The notes below the pieces were generated by a model. The model ran no database searches. It was given only the letters and a program-made list of their open reading frames with translations, and had not been told where the DNA came from. The position numbers and the translations under genes were made by a program. Of a DNA stretch of 64,000 bases, positions 23,801 through 33,519 are shown one piece after another (position 1 is the stretch's first letter; every line of letters begins with the position of its first letter). Origin of the DNA: Chimonanthus salicifolius (Eukaryota > Streptophyta > Magnoliopsida > Laurales > Calycanthaceae). The stretch lies in the NCBI GenBank assembly GCA_013350335.1, contig CM023538.1:61183080-61247079 (forward strand), in the 5' to 3' direction.

Positions 23801-24371
23801 TGCTGGGAAAACACCTTCGGAGATCTTCGAAGAGGAGCACAAAAGTTTACTCCAAAGTAAAGAACACAGAGAATGGTTGAATACTACCTCACAATCTTGC
23901 TCAGTGGTGGCTGGTCTCATTGCCACCGTCGCATTTGCCTCTGCCACCACCATCCCTGGCGGCAACAACAATGCAGGCATTCCTAATTTCCAAGGACATC
24001 CGGCCTTCGACACTTTTGTGGTTTCCGCATTCGTCGCGCTTTGTTTTTCACTTGTATCTCTTATCATGTTCCTCACAATACTCATATCTCCCTACCAAGG
24101 TTTTGGTGATGCAAGTAAGAGCTTGCCAGAGAAGTTGATGGTGGGCCTCACCAGTCTCTTGCTATCTTTAGGGTCCATGTTGGTTTCCTTCTGTGCTGGC
24201 CACTTCTTCTATCTCAAGGGAAAGATAACATTCGTTGCCATACCTGCATATGCAATTGGGTGCTTGTTCATTTTTATCATCCTCATCACACAGTTCCCAT
24301 TCTATACCAACCTTGTGTTGTATGTGACCAGGCGCAAGCCAAGGCCTTGGTATGATCAACATTCTGTTTAA
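14847..24371 (+). CDS. Ankyrin-repeat PGG-domain membrane protein (ACD6/ITN1-type), seven exons, intact
   Basis: Exons: 14847-15837, 18634-18798, 20021-20125, 20676-20765, 21468-21587, 22854-23284, 23754-24371. All have GT/AG introns and the frame stays open for 839 aa. Residues 1-95 are a helical, charged head. Ankyrin units follow (GQTFLHLLA at 101, DGNTALHIAAA 137, GETPLSIL 171, RTPLHMAVS 214, DGNVALHLAV 247, GETPLFLAS 282, GDTALHCAI 317, then exon 2). Exons 3-5 form a variable linker with a hydrophobic stretch (about 463-489). More ankyrin units lie in exon 6 (TRLLIAAKLG, NNALHLAAA) ending in WEIKWYN. Exon 7 holds the PGG domain: TIPGGNN at 701-707 and four hydrophobic helices (about 680-697, 719-746, 761-787, 791-814), ending RRKPRPWYD. 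Known relatives act at the plasma membrane or ER in defence or salt-stress signalling; the role here is inferred only. Introns carry SINEs and MITEs. Confidence 0.9.
15901..16314. repeat. GGGTC/GACCC-rich repeat in intron 1, possibly hAT-type
   Basis: Starts about 60 bp after the first donor site. It contains a run of about 35-bp units (GGCCCGA at 16021, 16056 and 16091) from about 15986 to 16125. It ends CCTGACCCAAGTTTCACCCC, whose complement starts with GGGGTGAAAC, a common end of hAT-like plant elements. The left end is not clear and no target-site duplication was resolved. Confidence 0.4.
16640..16870. repeat. CGATATC/TCGGCCGA-rich dispersed repeat, copy 1
   Basis: A GC-richer island within AT-rich intron 1, with repeated TATCGGCCGA, GAGATATC and GCCGATAT motifs that are largely self-complementary. 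Close copies lie at 19220-19375 (same orientation) and 25780-25965 (opposite orientation), with a short relative at 18515-18590. It is non-coding. I cannot assign it to a named family. Confidence 0.6.
18068..18195 (-). mobile_element. Possible SINE fragment, reverse orientation
   Basis: A poly-T run at its left end is followed by sequence whose complement has a B-box-like GGTTGTGGGTTTGTGCCCC and ends in poly(A). It resembles a tRNA-derived SINE, but the A box is not convincing. Confidence 0.3.
18261..18399 (+). repeat. Two-copy 69-bp tandem duplication in intron 1
   Basis: GGTATCCATTGCTTTGAAAA starts at 18261 and again at 18330. The two 69-bp units differ at one position that I can see (GCAAGTC against GCAGGTC), so the duplication is recent. 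It ends about 235 bp before exon 2. Confidence 0.85.
18405..18480 (+). mobile_element. tRNA-like SINE head fragment
   Basis: Contains GGTCTTAGGTTCGACTCCTC, a good match to a tRNA-type B box, about 150 bp before exon 2. There is no tRNA cloverleaf and no poly(A) tail, so it is a SINE head fragment rather than a tRNA gene. Confidence 0.35.
19220..19375. repeat. CGATATC/TCGGCCGA-rich dispersed repeat, copy 2
   Basis: Shares TATAAATCTC, GGCCGAGATAT, GTATCGGCCGTACTAGC and GCCGATATCGGCCGATAC with the copy at 16640-16870, in the same order. It lies in intron 2 of the ankyrin-PGG gene. Confidence 0.6.
19797..19957 (+). mobile_element. SINE-like element in intron 2
   Basis: The head GTGGTGCAGTGATTAAGGTG (A-box region) and TGTCTTCGACCCC (B box) are followed by a GGGTGTGTGGACTAGACAG body and a terminal poly(A) near 19949. 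Imperfect repeats around it (AAATATAAGT before, AAATATGTAAGT after) may be the target-site duplication. It ends about 65 bp before exon 3, near where the branch point of intron 2 would lie. Confidence 0.6.
20850..21205. mobile_element. Long palindromic MITE in intron 4
   Basis: A near-perfect inverted repeat. The left arm carries ACCGATTTCTATAAACAATG and TTTTATGAACTCCG; the right arm carries their complements (CGGAGTTCATAAAATTC, TGTAGAAATCGGTCAAGAAA). The turn is near 21050. Arms are about 150 bp and the transcript could fold into a long hairpin. The same palindromic module occurs twice inside the element at 39930-40971. Confidence 0.7.
21618..21815 (-). mobile_element. SINE in intron 5, reverse orientation
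   Basis: The complement reads CTCAATTAGCAGAGTG (A box), then GTGGTTCAATTCACG (B box). The family body (GAGTGGTTTACACACACTTG, GGGATGAATATACCCATATT) follows and ends in poly(A), seen as poly-T at 21619-21630. It starts about 30 bp after the exon 5 donor. Same family as 12869-13065. Confidence 0.65.
22385..22780. repeat. GGTGCACC-rich repeat in intron 5
   Basis: Short imperfect tandem units around ATAATTATAGGTGCAC at about 22513-22700. They are enclosed by inverted sub-ends TTTACGTGAAAAG...CTTTACCCTTCA and GAAGGTAAAGTGAGAA. The sub-ends resemble the subterminal sequence of the GGTAGCGATC elements at 38309 and 39930, so this is probably a related palindromic element that has lost its ends. Confidence 0.4.
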
Positions 24372-25779
24372 GCTTGACCATCATTTACATTTTCTCTAGC
24401 CTCATACCTTCATGTCAGAGTCGATTTTAGTGTCTTCATTGTTTGTCAAATGAATCTTGATTCATTGTTCAAGAAAATACATAGTAGAATGTTAATTGGT
24501 TTGTGAAAAACATTGTATAATTTTTTTTTTTTTAAATCTATGATTAAATTTGATGATTTTGAAGGATATGGCCGTTCTTTTATATTAGTATGTAAAAGGA
24601 GAAATTTATTATAAGAAATCATGAATTACTAAAAGGCATTTGTTATAAATTTCTAAGTAATTTCACTTTCACGAAGCGCAAACTCCCATTAGTCTTATAT
24701 GAAATATTTGTGATCATGTTATCTTATTATTTTAAAATTTAAAATGTAAAATACAAAATCAATTTGAAAATTGAATATGCCATAAGTGAGCTTTACGAGA
24801 TGAGGAAGCCCAAATGTTTAATGTCTATAAACGAGTGGGCTTGAGCTTTTGATATTGCCTACAAAATCAGTTTTTTTTAATCAAACTTTTATTTTATAAA
24901 TAAAGCTACACTTAGACAAGCCTAGTTCTTTCCGATATCAAAAATATCGACGATATTTTTAAACTTACTATATTTTTATCGGCAAAATACTAACTGCCAT
25001 TAATATCCCGAGATTTAAATAGAGGAAATTCATTTTTAATACTAAATTGTTTAAATTTAAATGCGCATAATTAAGATTAATTTTGAACTGTTTACTTTTT
25101 ACTCTTAAGGTTAAATGACTCAAAATTACTTATTGCCATTTAGCTTATGTACAAGTCTACCATAGTATGGGCCAAATAAACTTCAATCAATTCTCACATT
25201 TGTTTTTCTTACATTCACTTTTATGAAATTTAAGATCTTTTTCATCTTGGGAGCCTATTAAACCTGGAGATGACAATTTGACTTGAAAATCTGAAAGATT
25301 GAGAAGTTTGGTACAAGAAAAATAGGGCTTGAGTATTCATGTATAGCCCCATTATTAATCGGGCTCAAAGTTTAGACATATGAATCCTCAAGCCCGAAAG
25401 CCCAATACTTGGCCCAAATATCTCATGGAAATTTTTTATTGTAAATACATATAAATAAAATCAATCATACAATCTAGGTTTCATGAGCTATAAGTAAACT
25501 AACTTTTCATATCAAAACTCAATTTATAATCACTTAATCTTATTAGCTGGAATCTTAAATATTTTATACATATTTTTTAAGGATATTCAATGACTTTTAC
25601 TACTAACATCAAATTCTATAAATTAAATTTTATATTAAACTTTAGCTTTCAATTAAGTCATTAATTTTCTTTTCCAATTTATATCTTTCAGCTTTTGATG
25701 GAATTAATAAAATACAAAAAAAAAAAAAAAGACTTGCACCAGGTGTTGTGGTGGTGTGATCTACGAAGTCATCCAACCA

Positions 25780-25965
25780 GGGTCAAAAAATCGAAATCTC
25801 GGTATATCGGATCTCGATCGATATCTCTCTTTCCTAATTTTTTTCCAACAAATCTCAGTTGTATAAATGTTTATCGGCTGATCTCGACAAGATCTCAGTC
25901 ATATCGGCCGATATCTCGCCAGTACGGCTGATAGGCATAGTATCAGCCGAGATTTGTAAACCTAC
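25780..25965. repeat. CGATATC/TCGGCCGA-rich dispersed repeat, copy 3 (inverted)
   Basis: Carries CTCGGTATATCGGATCTCGA, TATCGGCCGATATCTCGCC and AGTATCAGCCGAGATTTGTA, the family motifs in reverse orientation. In the duplicate at 35274-35300 only the last part, ATCAGCCGAGATTTGTAA, remains, so most of it was deleted there. Confidence 0.55.
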
Positions 25966-26254
25966 TTCCAACTAAGCCGGTTTTTTCTAACTTGGTCTTT
26001 TCCTTGAGCTCGGGCTTTTTGTCAGGCTCTTTATTAAACTCGGGCTTTTTGTCAGGCTCTTTATTACACTCGGGCTTGGTACAGCATTAGGCCTGGCCCG
26101 CCCATTTTCATGACTTTAATTAAACCCATCCCTTGCTATCATCATTTGTCTATCTAAAAGAATTGCAAAAGTTTTACATAAAATAAATACTCCCACACTG
26201 AATACTTTAAAAATCAAATAGTTAATCAAACTATTTTTATCATGATTTTGTTAA

Positions 26255-26634
26255 GGCTGGCCATATAGACACCGCAGAATTCTGTCACCAGACACCGATT
26301 TTGTGATTTTCAGTGGAAATTACCATACTGCCCTTCCGCGCAGAATCGATTGATCGAATGTGCAGTGCACTTTTCGCATCGATCGATCGATTACACGAAC
26401 GGAAGAAAACGATCAGAAAAATGTGAAATGATTCTGTCGATCGATTGATAGCATACTATGAATCGATCGACAGAATCATTTCACATTTTTCTGATCATTT
26501 TCTTCATCGATCGATCGATGCACTTTTCGCATCGATCGATCGATTCTGCACGGAAGGGCAGCATGGTAATTTCCACTGAAAATCACAAAATCGGTGTCTG
26601 GTGACAGGATTCTGAGGTATCTATATGGCCAGCC
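26255..26634. mobile_element. Mutator-like palindromic MITE with 9-bp target-site duplication
   Basis: 380 bp with terminal inverted repeats of at least 80 bp starting GGCTGGCCATATAGAYACC. The interior is rich in ATCGATCGATCG. It is flanked by TTTTGTTAA at 26246-26254 and 26635-26643. The duplicate segment at about 35550 has a single TTTAGTTAA and no element, giving a true empty site. A 9-bp duplication and long inverted repeats are typical of Mutator-like non-autonomous elements. There is no coding sequence. Confidence 0.9.
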
Positions 26635-27467
26635 TTTTGTTAAATTAGGTTTGGATCAAATCACTTCAAACTGTTTGGGACCCTAATGTTAATATAATTA
26701 TAATAATTAAATGTATTACTATATTATAAAAAATTATTAAAATATAAAATTTGAAAATCGTAGTGTAACTTAAATACTATAAAGTGAACAACGAACCATA
26801 CAGTTTCAATTTAATTTTTCAAACACTATAATGACTTTTTATGTAAGAAAATATACTTTTTTATACATGTATTAATGTATATTGTTATTAAAAATTCCAT
26901 CTATTAACAAACAGGAGAAAATAAAAGTTGTATTCAAAAAATATTATTCTATCCTGAATTTTAATTGGGTTTAGATTTAGATATTAAATGTGGATCAGAC
27001 TCTGAGCTTTTGAAAATGAGATGAGATTATTAATTTTAAGAAATGAATTTTTACGTGAGAATTTGAAGGCGAAGAATTTTATTTAAAATATATAACTACT
27101 TGATTTATACTATAAAATATAGAGTGATTCATCTTAACAACTATCTATTTTATTTACATAAATCAAATAGAAAAATATTTAAATATAATTTATTTTTCAT
27201 AATCAATATAATGACAATTTAAGTTTCATAAAATTAAAATATGCAGAAAACAATATTATTATTAGAAACTAAACAAGTCCAAAGAGTTTAATACTCAATA
27301 ATGTCATATTAGAGTTTTAATTTGAGTAGCTTGAATAGTTTATTACACAGTGATGTGAAGTTAGAATTTTGGTCGAAGAGCTTGAGTTATAATGATATAG
27401 AGCTAGAGTATGAATGTTGGTCGGTATACATCTTAAAACATTTTTTATTGATGATTTTCGTTTACTA

Positions 27468-29282
27468 ATATAATGTCAATCTCGAACTTTTATGTACTCG
27501 GTCTAAGTTTAAACTAAGCCCAACTTGAACCCATGTAAACAGAGGCCCAATTTATTTGTGTTTCTATGGGGGTTTGAGTTCGGCCCAACTTAAGTGGCAC
27601 ACTTAGTGTACCTCTCATTAATTAGGTAGAAAATCGTTTTGAAGTTATTACAAGTCCAAGTTCGGAACTGTTATGTAAGAACAGTTATCTGTCATAGAAC
27701 TGTCCAGTTCTTGTAAAAATCGTTTCAGATATTTCCTGATATTAGAAAATGATGAGTAAATTCTTTTTTTGAAAATCTCTCTCATAGTAGAAGAACTGAA
27801 AAATATTTAGAAATTCCTAGAAAATCATTTTGAAATAGTTATAAGTACATTTTCAGGACTGATATGTAAAAACAGTCCTTGTCTTAAAGCTATCTAAAAC
27901 ATCTAGTTAAGTGTTTGGATTTTTTAACCTGTAAGTAATCTCTAAACATGGTTTATATGGTAGTGAGTGTTGTTCTAAGATTTCAAACATGGTATGAACA
28001 AATCGATAAGGCTTTTATTAAAACTTAATCTATTATAGAGAAAGATGTCTCAGCTATATAAATCCAACCCGACAATGTTTAGGACTGACTTACAAGCCTA
28101 AATTTGACGTATCAAATGTGCAGAAGAGTAGTGGTTACAACTGGTCTTAATCCATACAACTTTGGGACTGAAAACTCATGTACAAAAGAGGGTTAAAAGA
28201 ATGGGTTGGTTTCCTTTCCACTGCTCAAATTGGATAGCCACTAGGCTGCGTTTAAAGGCCCAACTTAATCAGGTTAATGGTGTTAATAAGTTCCCATAGG
28301 CTTAAACAAGCTTCTTGATGTTTATCATCAAAGGAGATTAAATAAGTCTTCAAACCCACTTAGGAAAATAAGGCCACATCTTAAAGACCATCAAAATTCC
28401 AAGATTAAAACCATCAAAGATGCAACGTCTCCTTGTTAGAAAATTGGGTAATCTCGGTCAAGAAGTCAAACAGTTAAGGGTTTTCCAATGAAGATTGGAG
28501 GAAGAGACTGAGGGAGGAAAGATGATGGGAGATCCCGTACTTAGGGTTTAATTTCAGCCTTTATTCAACCATGGCATGGGTATAGACTGTTAGATTTAGC
28601 CAAAGTGATTCCTTGAGATGTCTCCTTATTTTGAAATCAAATAAGATATTTATAATCTCATACCTTACTTAGTGAGGTAGATAATGAGAGAATGGTTTTA
28701 ATAACAGTAAATGCCCAACTCAGTAAAGGTCAAAACACACTAAAGTAAAATAAATTAACCAAAGGGCTTACCTTTTTGATGAGGGTGTAGCAATGAAAGT
28801 GGAGAAGAGAAGGAAAGGAAAGAAAGAGGGGATCGCATGAATGAAGGAAGAAGAGGGCACCACCGTGTGGAACAAGAGGGAATGAGAATAGAGAGGAAAA
28901 AACATTAGCTTTTTCCCTCTTTACCTTTGGCTTGAGTGAATAACAAGTAATGGGATGAGGTGGAGGGCATGCATTGGCCCAAAATGGAGTTGGAGTGGGT
29001 GGGTTTCCTTGCATTTAATGCAAATGTGGGAAAGTAATTGTGGTGTGTCCTTGCCATGTCATGTGGCATCCCACCTCATTAAATAATATTAAATTTAATT
29101 AGAAACTTAATTAAATCATCCTTAATCTCACTTAATTAGTTAATCACCTCTCTAATTTTTGTTAATTAATATCAAAATTTCCACGGATCTCCAATCGAAG
29201 TTTAATTCTCAAAAATTTATTCAAAATAAATTGAGAAGATTACAGTGGGCCCCAGAGTCGAGATCTTGAGTCGTCATAGAAT
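27468..29282. other. Spacer between the two copies of the segmental duplication
   Basis: No supported gene. It has an imperfect repeated segment (AAAATCRTTTTGAARTWRTTA near 27630 and 27820) and, at 29000-29270, an AT-rich stretch ending in TACAGTGGGCCCCAGAGTC. It could hold an old LTR fragment, but no paired LTR or coding part was found. Confidence 0.4.
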
Positions 29283-30308
29283 GGATAAGGAGCATCAAGT
29301 GAAAACACTTTTTGGTACGTGAAATCATAAAAAGACTCAATGAAATCGAATTGCAGACCGAATCTATCTCAGATGTAACTGAAGGGGAGACACGACTTCT
29401 AATTGCTGCTAAACTAGGGGTGACCGAGGTAGTGAAGGAAATCTTGATAAGATTTCTTGAAGCCTTCAACGAAAAGAGGATATATCACAACAGAAATGCA
29501 ATGTTGTTGGCAATACAAAATAGGCAGGCCAACATTGTTGAGCTTCTCCTTGACATGAGAATGAAGATAATGAAAGGAACAATGCCTTGCATCTTGCTGC
29601 TGCCAACAGTTCTCATCAACCTTGGAGGATACCTCAAACCATGAAACTTCACTGGGAAATCAAGTGGTATAATGTATGTCCTCTCTCTCTATCTATCTAT
29701 CTATTTATCTTTATCTCTCAATCTATCACAGTTGATGGGCCTAATAACATGAATGCAAGTGATGGACTATGTTCAAGCTTAATTCATCACAATTCACAAT
29801 CTCTTGAACATTATCTGTCACTATCAATTTCTGAAGTGGCCTTTTGGGCTGGATATTCAGTTCTAATAAGTGATATCAAAGTCATATCCCCAAGTTAATG
29901 CATGTAGACTCAAGGGATCCCCTAGTCAGATGGGATAGTCGACGATGTTGTATCTGCGAGAGAGCCTTGTTCAAGAGGGGAATTGTTGGGCCAGCGAATG
30001 AGTCCCACATTAATTGTGAAGGGGAAGATTTAAGGACTTAACACCTAATTGGGCTAGCCTTTTGTATTGAATACCTAGTCCTTACAGTGTTGTATAAGAA
30101 ATCTAACATCTACTTCTCCAAACTAGTATGTCAGGAACTCCATGCCTGAACGCTTCTCAAAAGCCCCGAACAATGCTGGGAAAACACCTTCGGAGATCTT
30201 TGAAGAGGAGCACAAAAGTTTACTTCAAAGTAAAGAACACAGAGAATGGTTGAATACTACCTCACAATCTTGCTCAGTGGTGGCTGGTCTCATTGCCACC
30301 GTCGCATT

Positions 30309-31035
30309 TGTTAGCGCTTACAGCGGAATAAACAAGAATAATTGAACGGAATAAGATAAGCACAATCCAACACAAGCAAATTTACGTGGTTCGGCCCACC
30401 TGACCTACGTCCACGGAGCGTGAAAGATATTTTATTAAGAGAGAGAAAAAAATAGAACACAAGATACAAGAGATATTTAAAGAGTGTGATTATCTGAAAC
30501 TCAAAATCCAACTATGTGACAAACTCGATCACCACAATCTGCCCTCAGTTGCGCTGGAGAACCCACCGTACACTGCTCACAGTTCTCAGTTGATTGCTGC
30601 CCAGATATTGAAACCTTCTCTGTGATTGATTCACAGATAGAGATCTGTCCAACGCTGCAAGACAGCCCTGCTGCTGTCCCTTCTTGCTGTCCCTGAATTT
30701 TTCTTCTCCTTTACTCGTGTATGCACGTCTCCTATGCACTCAGCCGCATGGCTGCCACCCGCATATATAATATACTCAGTCTGTCAGTCCTCCCATAGAA
30801 TATCCACGTCAGGCTGTGTTGTATCCTACTAGAAATAGAACTTCTATTCCCAGTCACGTTGGTTGTTGATTTGGAGTCCTCCTTGGATAGCAATTCCTAT
30901 TTTAGCACTTTCTACAATCAAGCATTAGAGTCCACGTGGACTCTTAAGCCACTCAATTGTTTTTGCCTAGCAGTTCCCAAATTAACAACTGCAGATTGAA
31001 GACTTGCCAAGAGACATTCGAGCCACACATTAACA
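30309..31035 (-). repeat. Complete LTR (3' LTR) of the copia element
   Basis: 727 bp, TG at 30309 to CA at 31035. On the minus strand the purine tract AAGGTGGAGAT lies directly before it, which marks it as the 3' LTR of a minus-strand element. It shares its first 543 bp with the right LTR, with about seven differences. Confidence 0.85.
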
Positions 31036-31357
31036 ATCTCCACCTTGGTGAGAATTCACCAACCCCTCCACATGCATCTGCAACTTCTGCTCTGGCGATG
31101 GGGCTTTCTCTTTCCAGCCGCACTTCTACTGGCTGCCACTCATAGATCTGAAAACCCAGATCTGCAGCGGTATAGCATTGTTGCCTCCGCCCCTCTTATG
31201 CCGTTGAGCTGTCCTCCATAAATCGTCAGATCTGCAACTGTGCACCTTTGTGCACACCAACCGCTCCCGACTGAGCTCCACCTACAACTGCAGCCCATCT
31301 GCATCTCTTTGTGAGATACGCGCACCCCCACGCTCTGGGGTGCTCCACCTGTCTTCT

Positions 31358-32890
31358 TTAATTAGAAGAATTGCCCAAGCCCAAGCCTAGCTTGAACCTA
31401 GCGCCCATCACCGGTTTTGTTGGATCCGCCACCTCTATGTGATTTTTCGTCCCCTTCACTTTTCCATCTCTGCTAGTACCATGGAATTCGGACGGACCAT
31501 CACAACCTGCAAAAGAAACTTTATTTTTAAAGTCATACCTGCCATATGACTTTTTATTTCTTCTCCTCCTTCCTGCGGCCTGACTAGTAGGATCCCTCTG
31601 CCGATCGATTACTGTACTTCCCTCCAGTGTGTACAGATTATTTTCCTTCTTCCCTTTCATGACGATAATGGCTCCTTTAGAAACTCTAAGAGCCCCATCC
31701 TTCGCCTTGAAGGTAAACCCATCAGTGTCCAGTGTCCCCAAAGAAATCAAATTTTTCTTTAACTCAGGAACATGCCGTACGTTCTCCAACTTTCGTACCA
31801 TACCATCGAACATCCTGATTTTGACTGTCCCAACACCAATGGTTTTACAACTAGCACCATTGCCCACATAGACAGGTCCCTCATCACAGGATTTGTATGT
31901 GTCAAACGACTCTCTGCGTGGACACATATGGTAAGAACACCCAGAATCTAAAATCCACTGATCAGTTGGATTATTCATACCTGTGGTGACTGTGCACACG
32001 ACAACACCTGCAACATCGTCTGAGTCACTTTGTACGGCATTTGATTGATCTGAACTTTGCTGTCTGATTTCCAGATCTCGCTTCTTTTTGTTGCAGTCCA
32101 TCATCTTATGCCCCTCTTTCTCACAATAGAAACATATAAGCTTTCCTCCACCTCTCACTCTGGATTTTGACCTTGACCCTCTGAACTTGTTACGGTCTTG
32201 AGGTTTTTTGCTGTTGTTTCTCCCTCTGTTCTCTGTATAGAAAGCCTGTGTCTGAGACTGTGTCTGAGAAGAACCCACCGAAGACTTTCTTCTTGTCTCC
32301 TCGTTCAGCAAACTGCTTGTCACGGACGTCATAGTGACAATACCCTCTGGCGCTGAATTGCTGAGTGACACCACCAAGGTCTCCCAACTCTCAGGTAGAG
32401 AACTAAGAAGTAGGATGGCCTGCAACTCACCATCAAGAACCATGCTCATGGATGAGAGTTGATTGATTATACTCTGCATCTCATTCAGATGCTCCGCAAT
32501 TGAAGTACTTTCATTGTATTTCAGATTCACCAACTTTCTGATTAGAAATGTGTTGTTGCCCGCAGTCTTTCTCGCATATAATCCCTCCAATTTATTCCAG
32601 AGAGATTGCGCCGTCGTTTCAGTGGACACCAGATGAAACACACTGTCATCTAGCCACTGTCGAATAAAACCGAGGCACCTTCGATCAAGATCGTTCCATT
32701 CATTATCAGACATCTCGACCTTCAGTTTTGCCTTCCCCTTGTCATCGGAAGACTCCGTCGCTTGCACTTTCGGTCTGCCTGCAATCGGTTTATAGAGATC
32801 TCTACAATACAAAAGGTCTTCCATCCTTGCCTTCCACAATAAGTAATTTGCTCCATTGAGAGTAATCATTCGGGCGGTTTTGATTTCCAT
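31358..32890 (-). CDS. Copia gag-protease polyprotein with deleted pol
   Basis: 510 aa from the ATG at 32890; the open frame extends slightly upstream but without another ATG. Gag features: LNGANYLLWKARMEDLL near residue 10-25 and the gag core to about residue 200. The CCHC zinc knuckle CFYCEKEGHKMMDC is at 253-266. The aspartic protease active site is in WILDSGCSYHM, with DSG at 315-317. VGNGASCKTIGVGTV and RHVPELKKNLISL are usual copia protease/pre-integrase motifs. After about residue 428 the sequence is a short run of scraps: KVSFA and GPSEFHG recall the integrase N-terminus, and ADPTKPV...FKLGL recalls the end of RNase H. This fits one or more internal deletions that removed most of pol but kept the frame. 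Its role would be particle formation supplied in trans to relatives. Confidence 0.85.
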   Translation of the reverse strand: MEIKTARMITLNGANYLLWKARMEDLLYCRDLYKPIAGRPKVQATESSDDKGKAKLKVEMSDNEWNDLDRRCLGFIRQWLDDSVFHLVSTETTAQSLWNKLEGLYARKTAGNNTFLIRKLVNLKYNESTSIAEHLNEMQSIINQLSSMSMVLDGELQAILLLSSLPESWETLVVSLSNSAPEGIVTMTSVTSSLLNEETRRKSSVGSSQTQSQTQAFYTENRGRNNSKKPQDRNKFRGSRSKSRVRGGGKLICFYCEKEGHKMMDCNKKKRDLEIRQQSSDQSNAVQSDSDDVAGVVVCTVTTGMNNPTDQWILDSGCSYHMCPRRESFDTYKSCDEGPVYVGNGASCKTIGVGTVKIRMFDGMVRKLENVRHVPELKKNLISLGTLDTDGFTFKAKDGALRVSKGAIIVMKGKKENNLYTLEGSTVIDRQRDPTSQAAGRRRRNKKSYGRYDFKNKVSFAGCDGPSEFHGTSRDGKVKGTKNHIEVADPTKPVMGARFKLGLGLGNSSN

Positions 32891-32977
32891 CACCTCTGAC
32901 AACCCGAAGCCTCCCTGTGTGCTGTGATCCGTTCACCCACGAGTCCCTGATCTCCAACCAAAGCTACTGATACCACT

Positions 32978-33519
32978 TGTTAGCGCTTACAGCGGAATAA
33001 ACAAGAATAATTGAACGAAATAAAATAAGCACAATCCAACACAAGCAAATTTACGTGGTTCGGCCACCTGGCCTACGTCCACGGAGCGTGAAAGATATTT
33101 TATTAAGAGAGAGAGAAAAATAGAACACAAGATACAAGAGATATTTAAAGAGTGCGATTATCTGAAACTCAAAATCCAACTATGTGACAAACTCGATCAC
33201 CACAATCTGCCCTCAGTTGCGCTGGAGAACCCACCGTACACTGTTCACAGTTCTCAGTTGATTGCTGCCCAGATATTGAAACCTTCTCTGTGATTGATTC
33301 ACAGATAGAGATCTGTCCAACGCTGCAAGACAGCCCTGCTGCTGTCCCTTCTTGCTGTCCCTGAATTTTTCTTCTCCTTTACTCGTGTATGCACGTCTCC
33401 TATGCACTCAGCCGCATGGCTGCCACCCGCATATATAATATACTCAGTCTGTCAGTCCTCCCATAGAATATCCACGTCAGGCTGTGTTGTATCCTACTAG
33501 AAATAGAACTTCTATTCCC
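32978..33519 (-). repeat. Truncated LTR (5' LTR) of the copia element
   Basis: 542 bp, starting TGTTAGCGCTTACAGCGG like the other LTR but ending at TTCTATTCCC, where the PGG exon resumes as GGCGGCAAC. 184 bp of LTR are missing. The breakpoint falls where LTR and exon both read TCCC or close to it, suggesting a microhomology deletion. Confidence 0.85.

Larger units (their letters stand above)
22862..27467 (+). repeat. Segmental duplication, copy 1
   Basis: Covers exon 6, intron 6, exon 7 and about 3.1 kb of 3' flank of the first ankyrin-PGG gene. It matches 29283-36523 in the same orientation. Differences in the two shared parts of exon 7 are few (I count about 11 over roughly 600 bp). Copy 1 carries a MITE (26255-26634) that copy 2 lacks, and a full CGATATC repeat of which copy 2 keeps only the end. 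Confidence 0.9.
30309..33519 (-). mobile_element. Internally deleted Ty1/copia LTR retrotransposon
   Basis: Reads on the minus strand: truncated 5' LTR (33519-32978), primer binding site TGGTATCAGTAGC just inside (complementary to initiator-Met tRNA, typical of copia), gag-protease ORF (32890-31358), purine tract AAGGTGGAGAT, 3' LTR (31035-30309). Integrase, reverse transcriptase and RNase H are missing apart from scraps, so it is non-autonomous. The LTRs differ at about seven of 543 positions, so it inserted recently. The right LTR has lost its last 184 bp together with 20 bp of the host exon and the right target-site copy, so no target-site duplication can be shown. Confidence 0.9.

Noticed and set aside
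30545..30739. 64-aa minus-strand frame, repeated at 33213-33407
   Set aside because: Both lie inside the paired LTRs and are copies of LTR sequence, not a gene.
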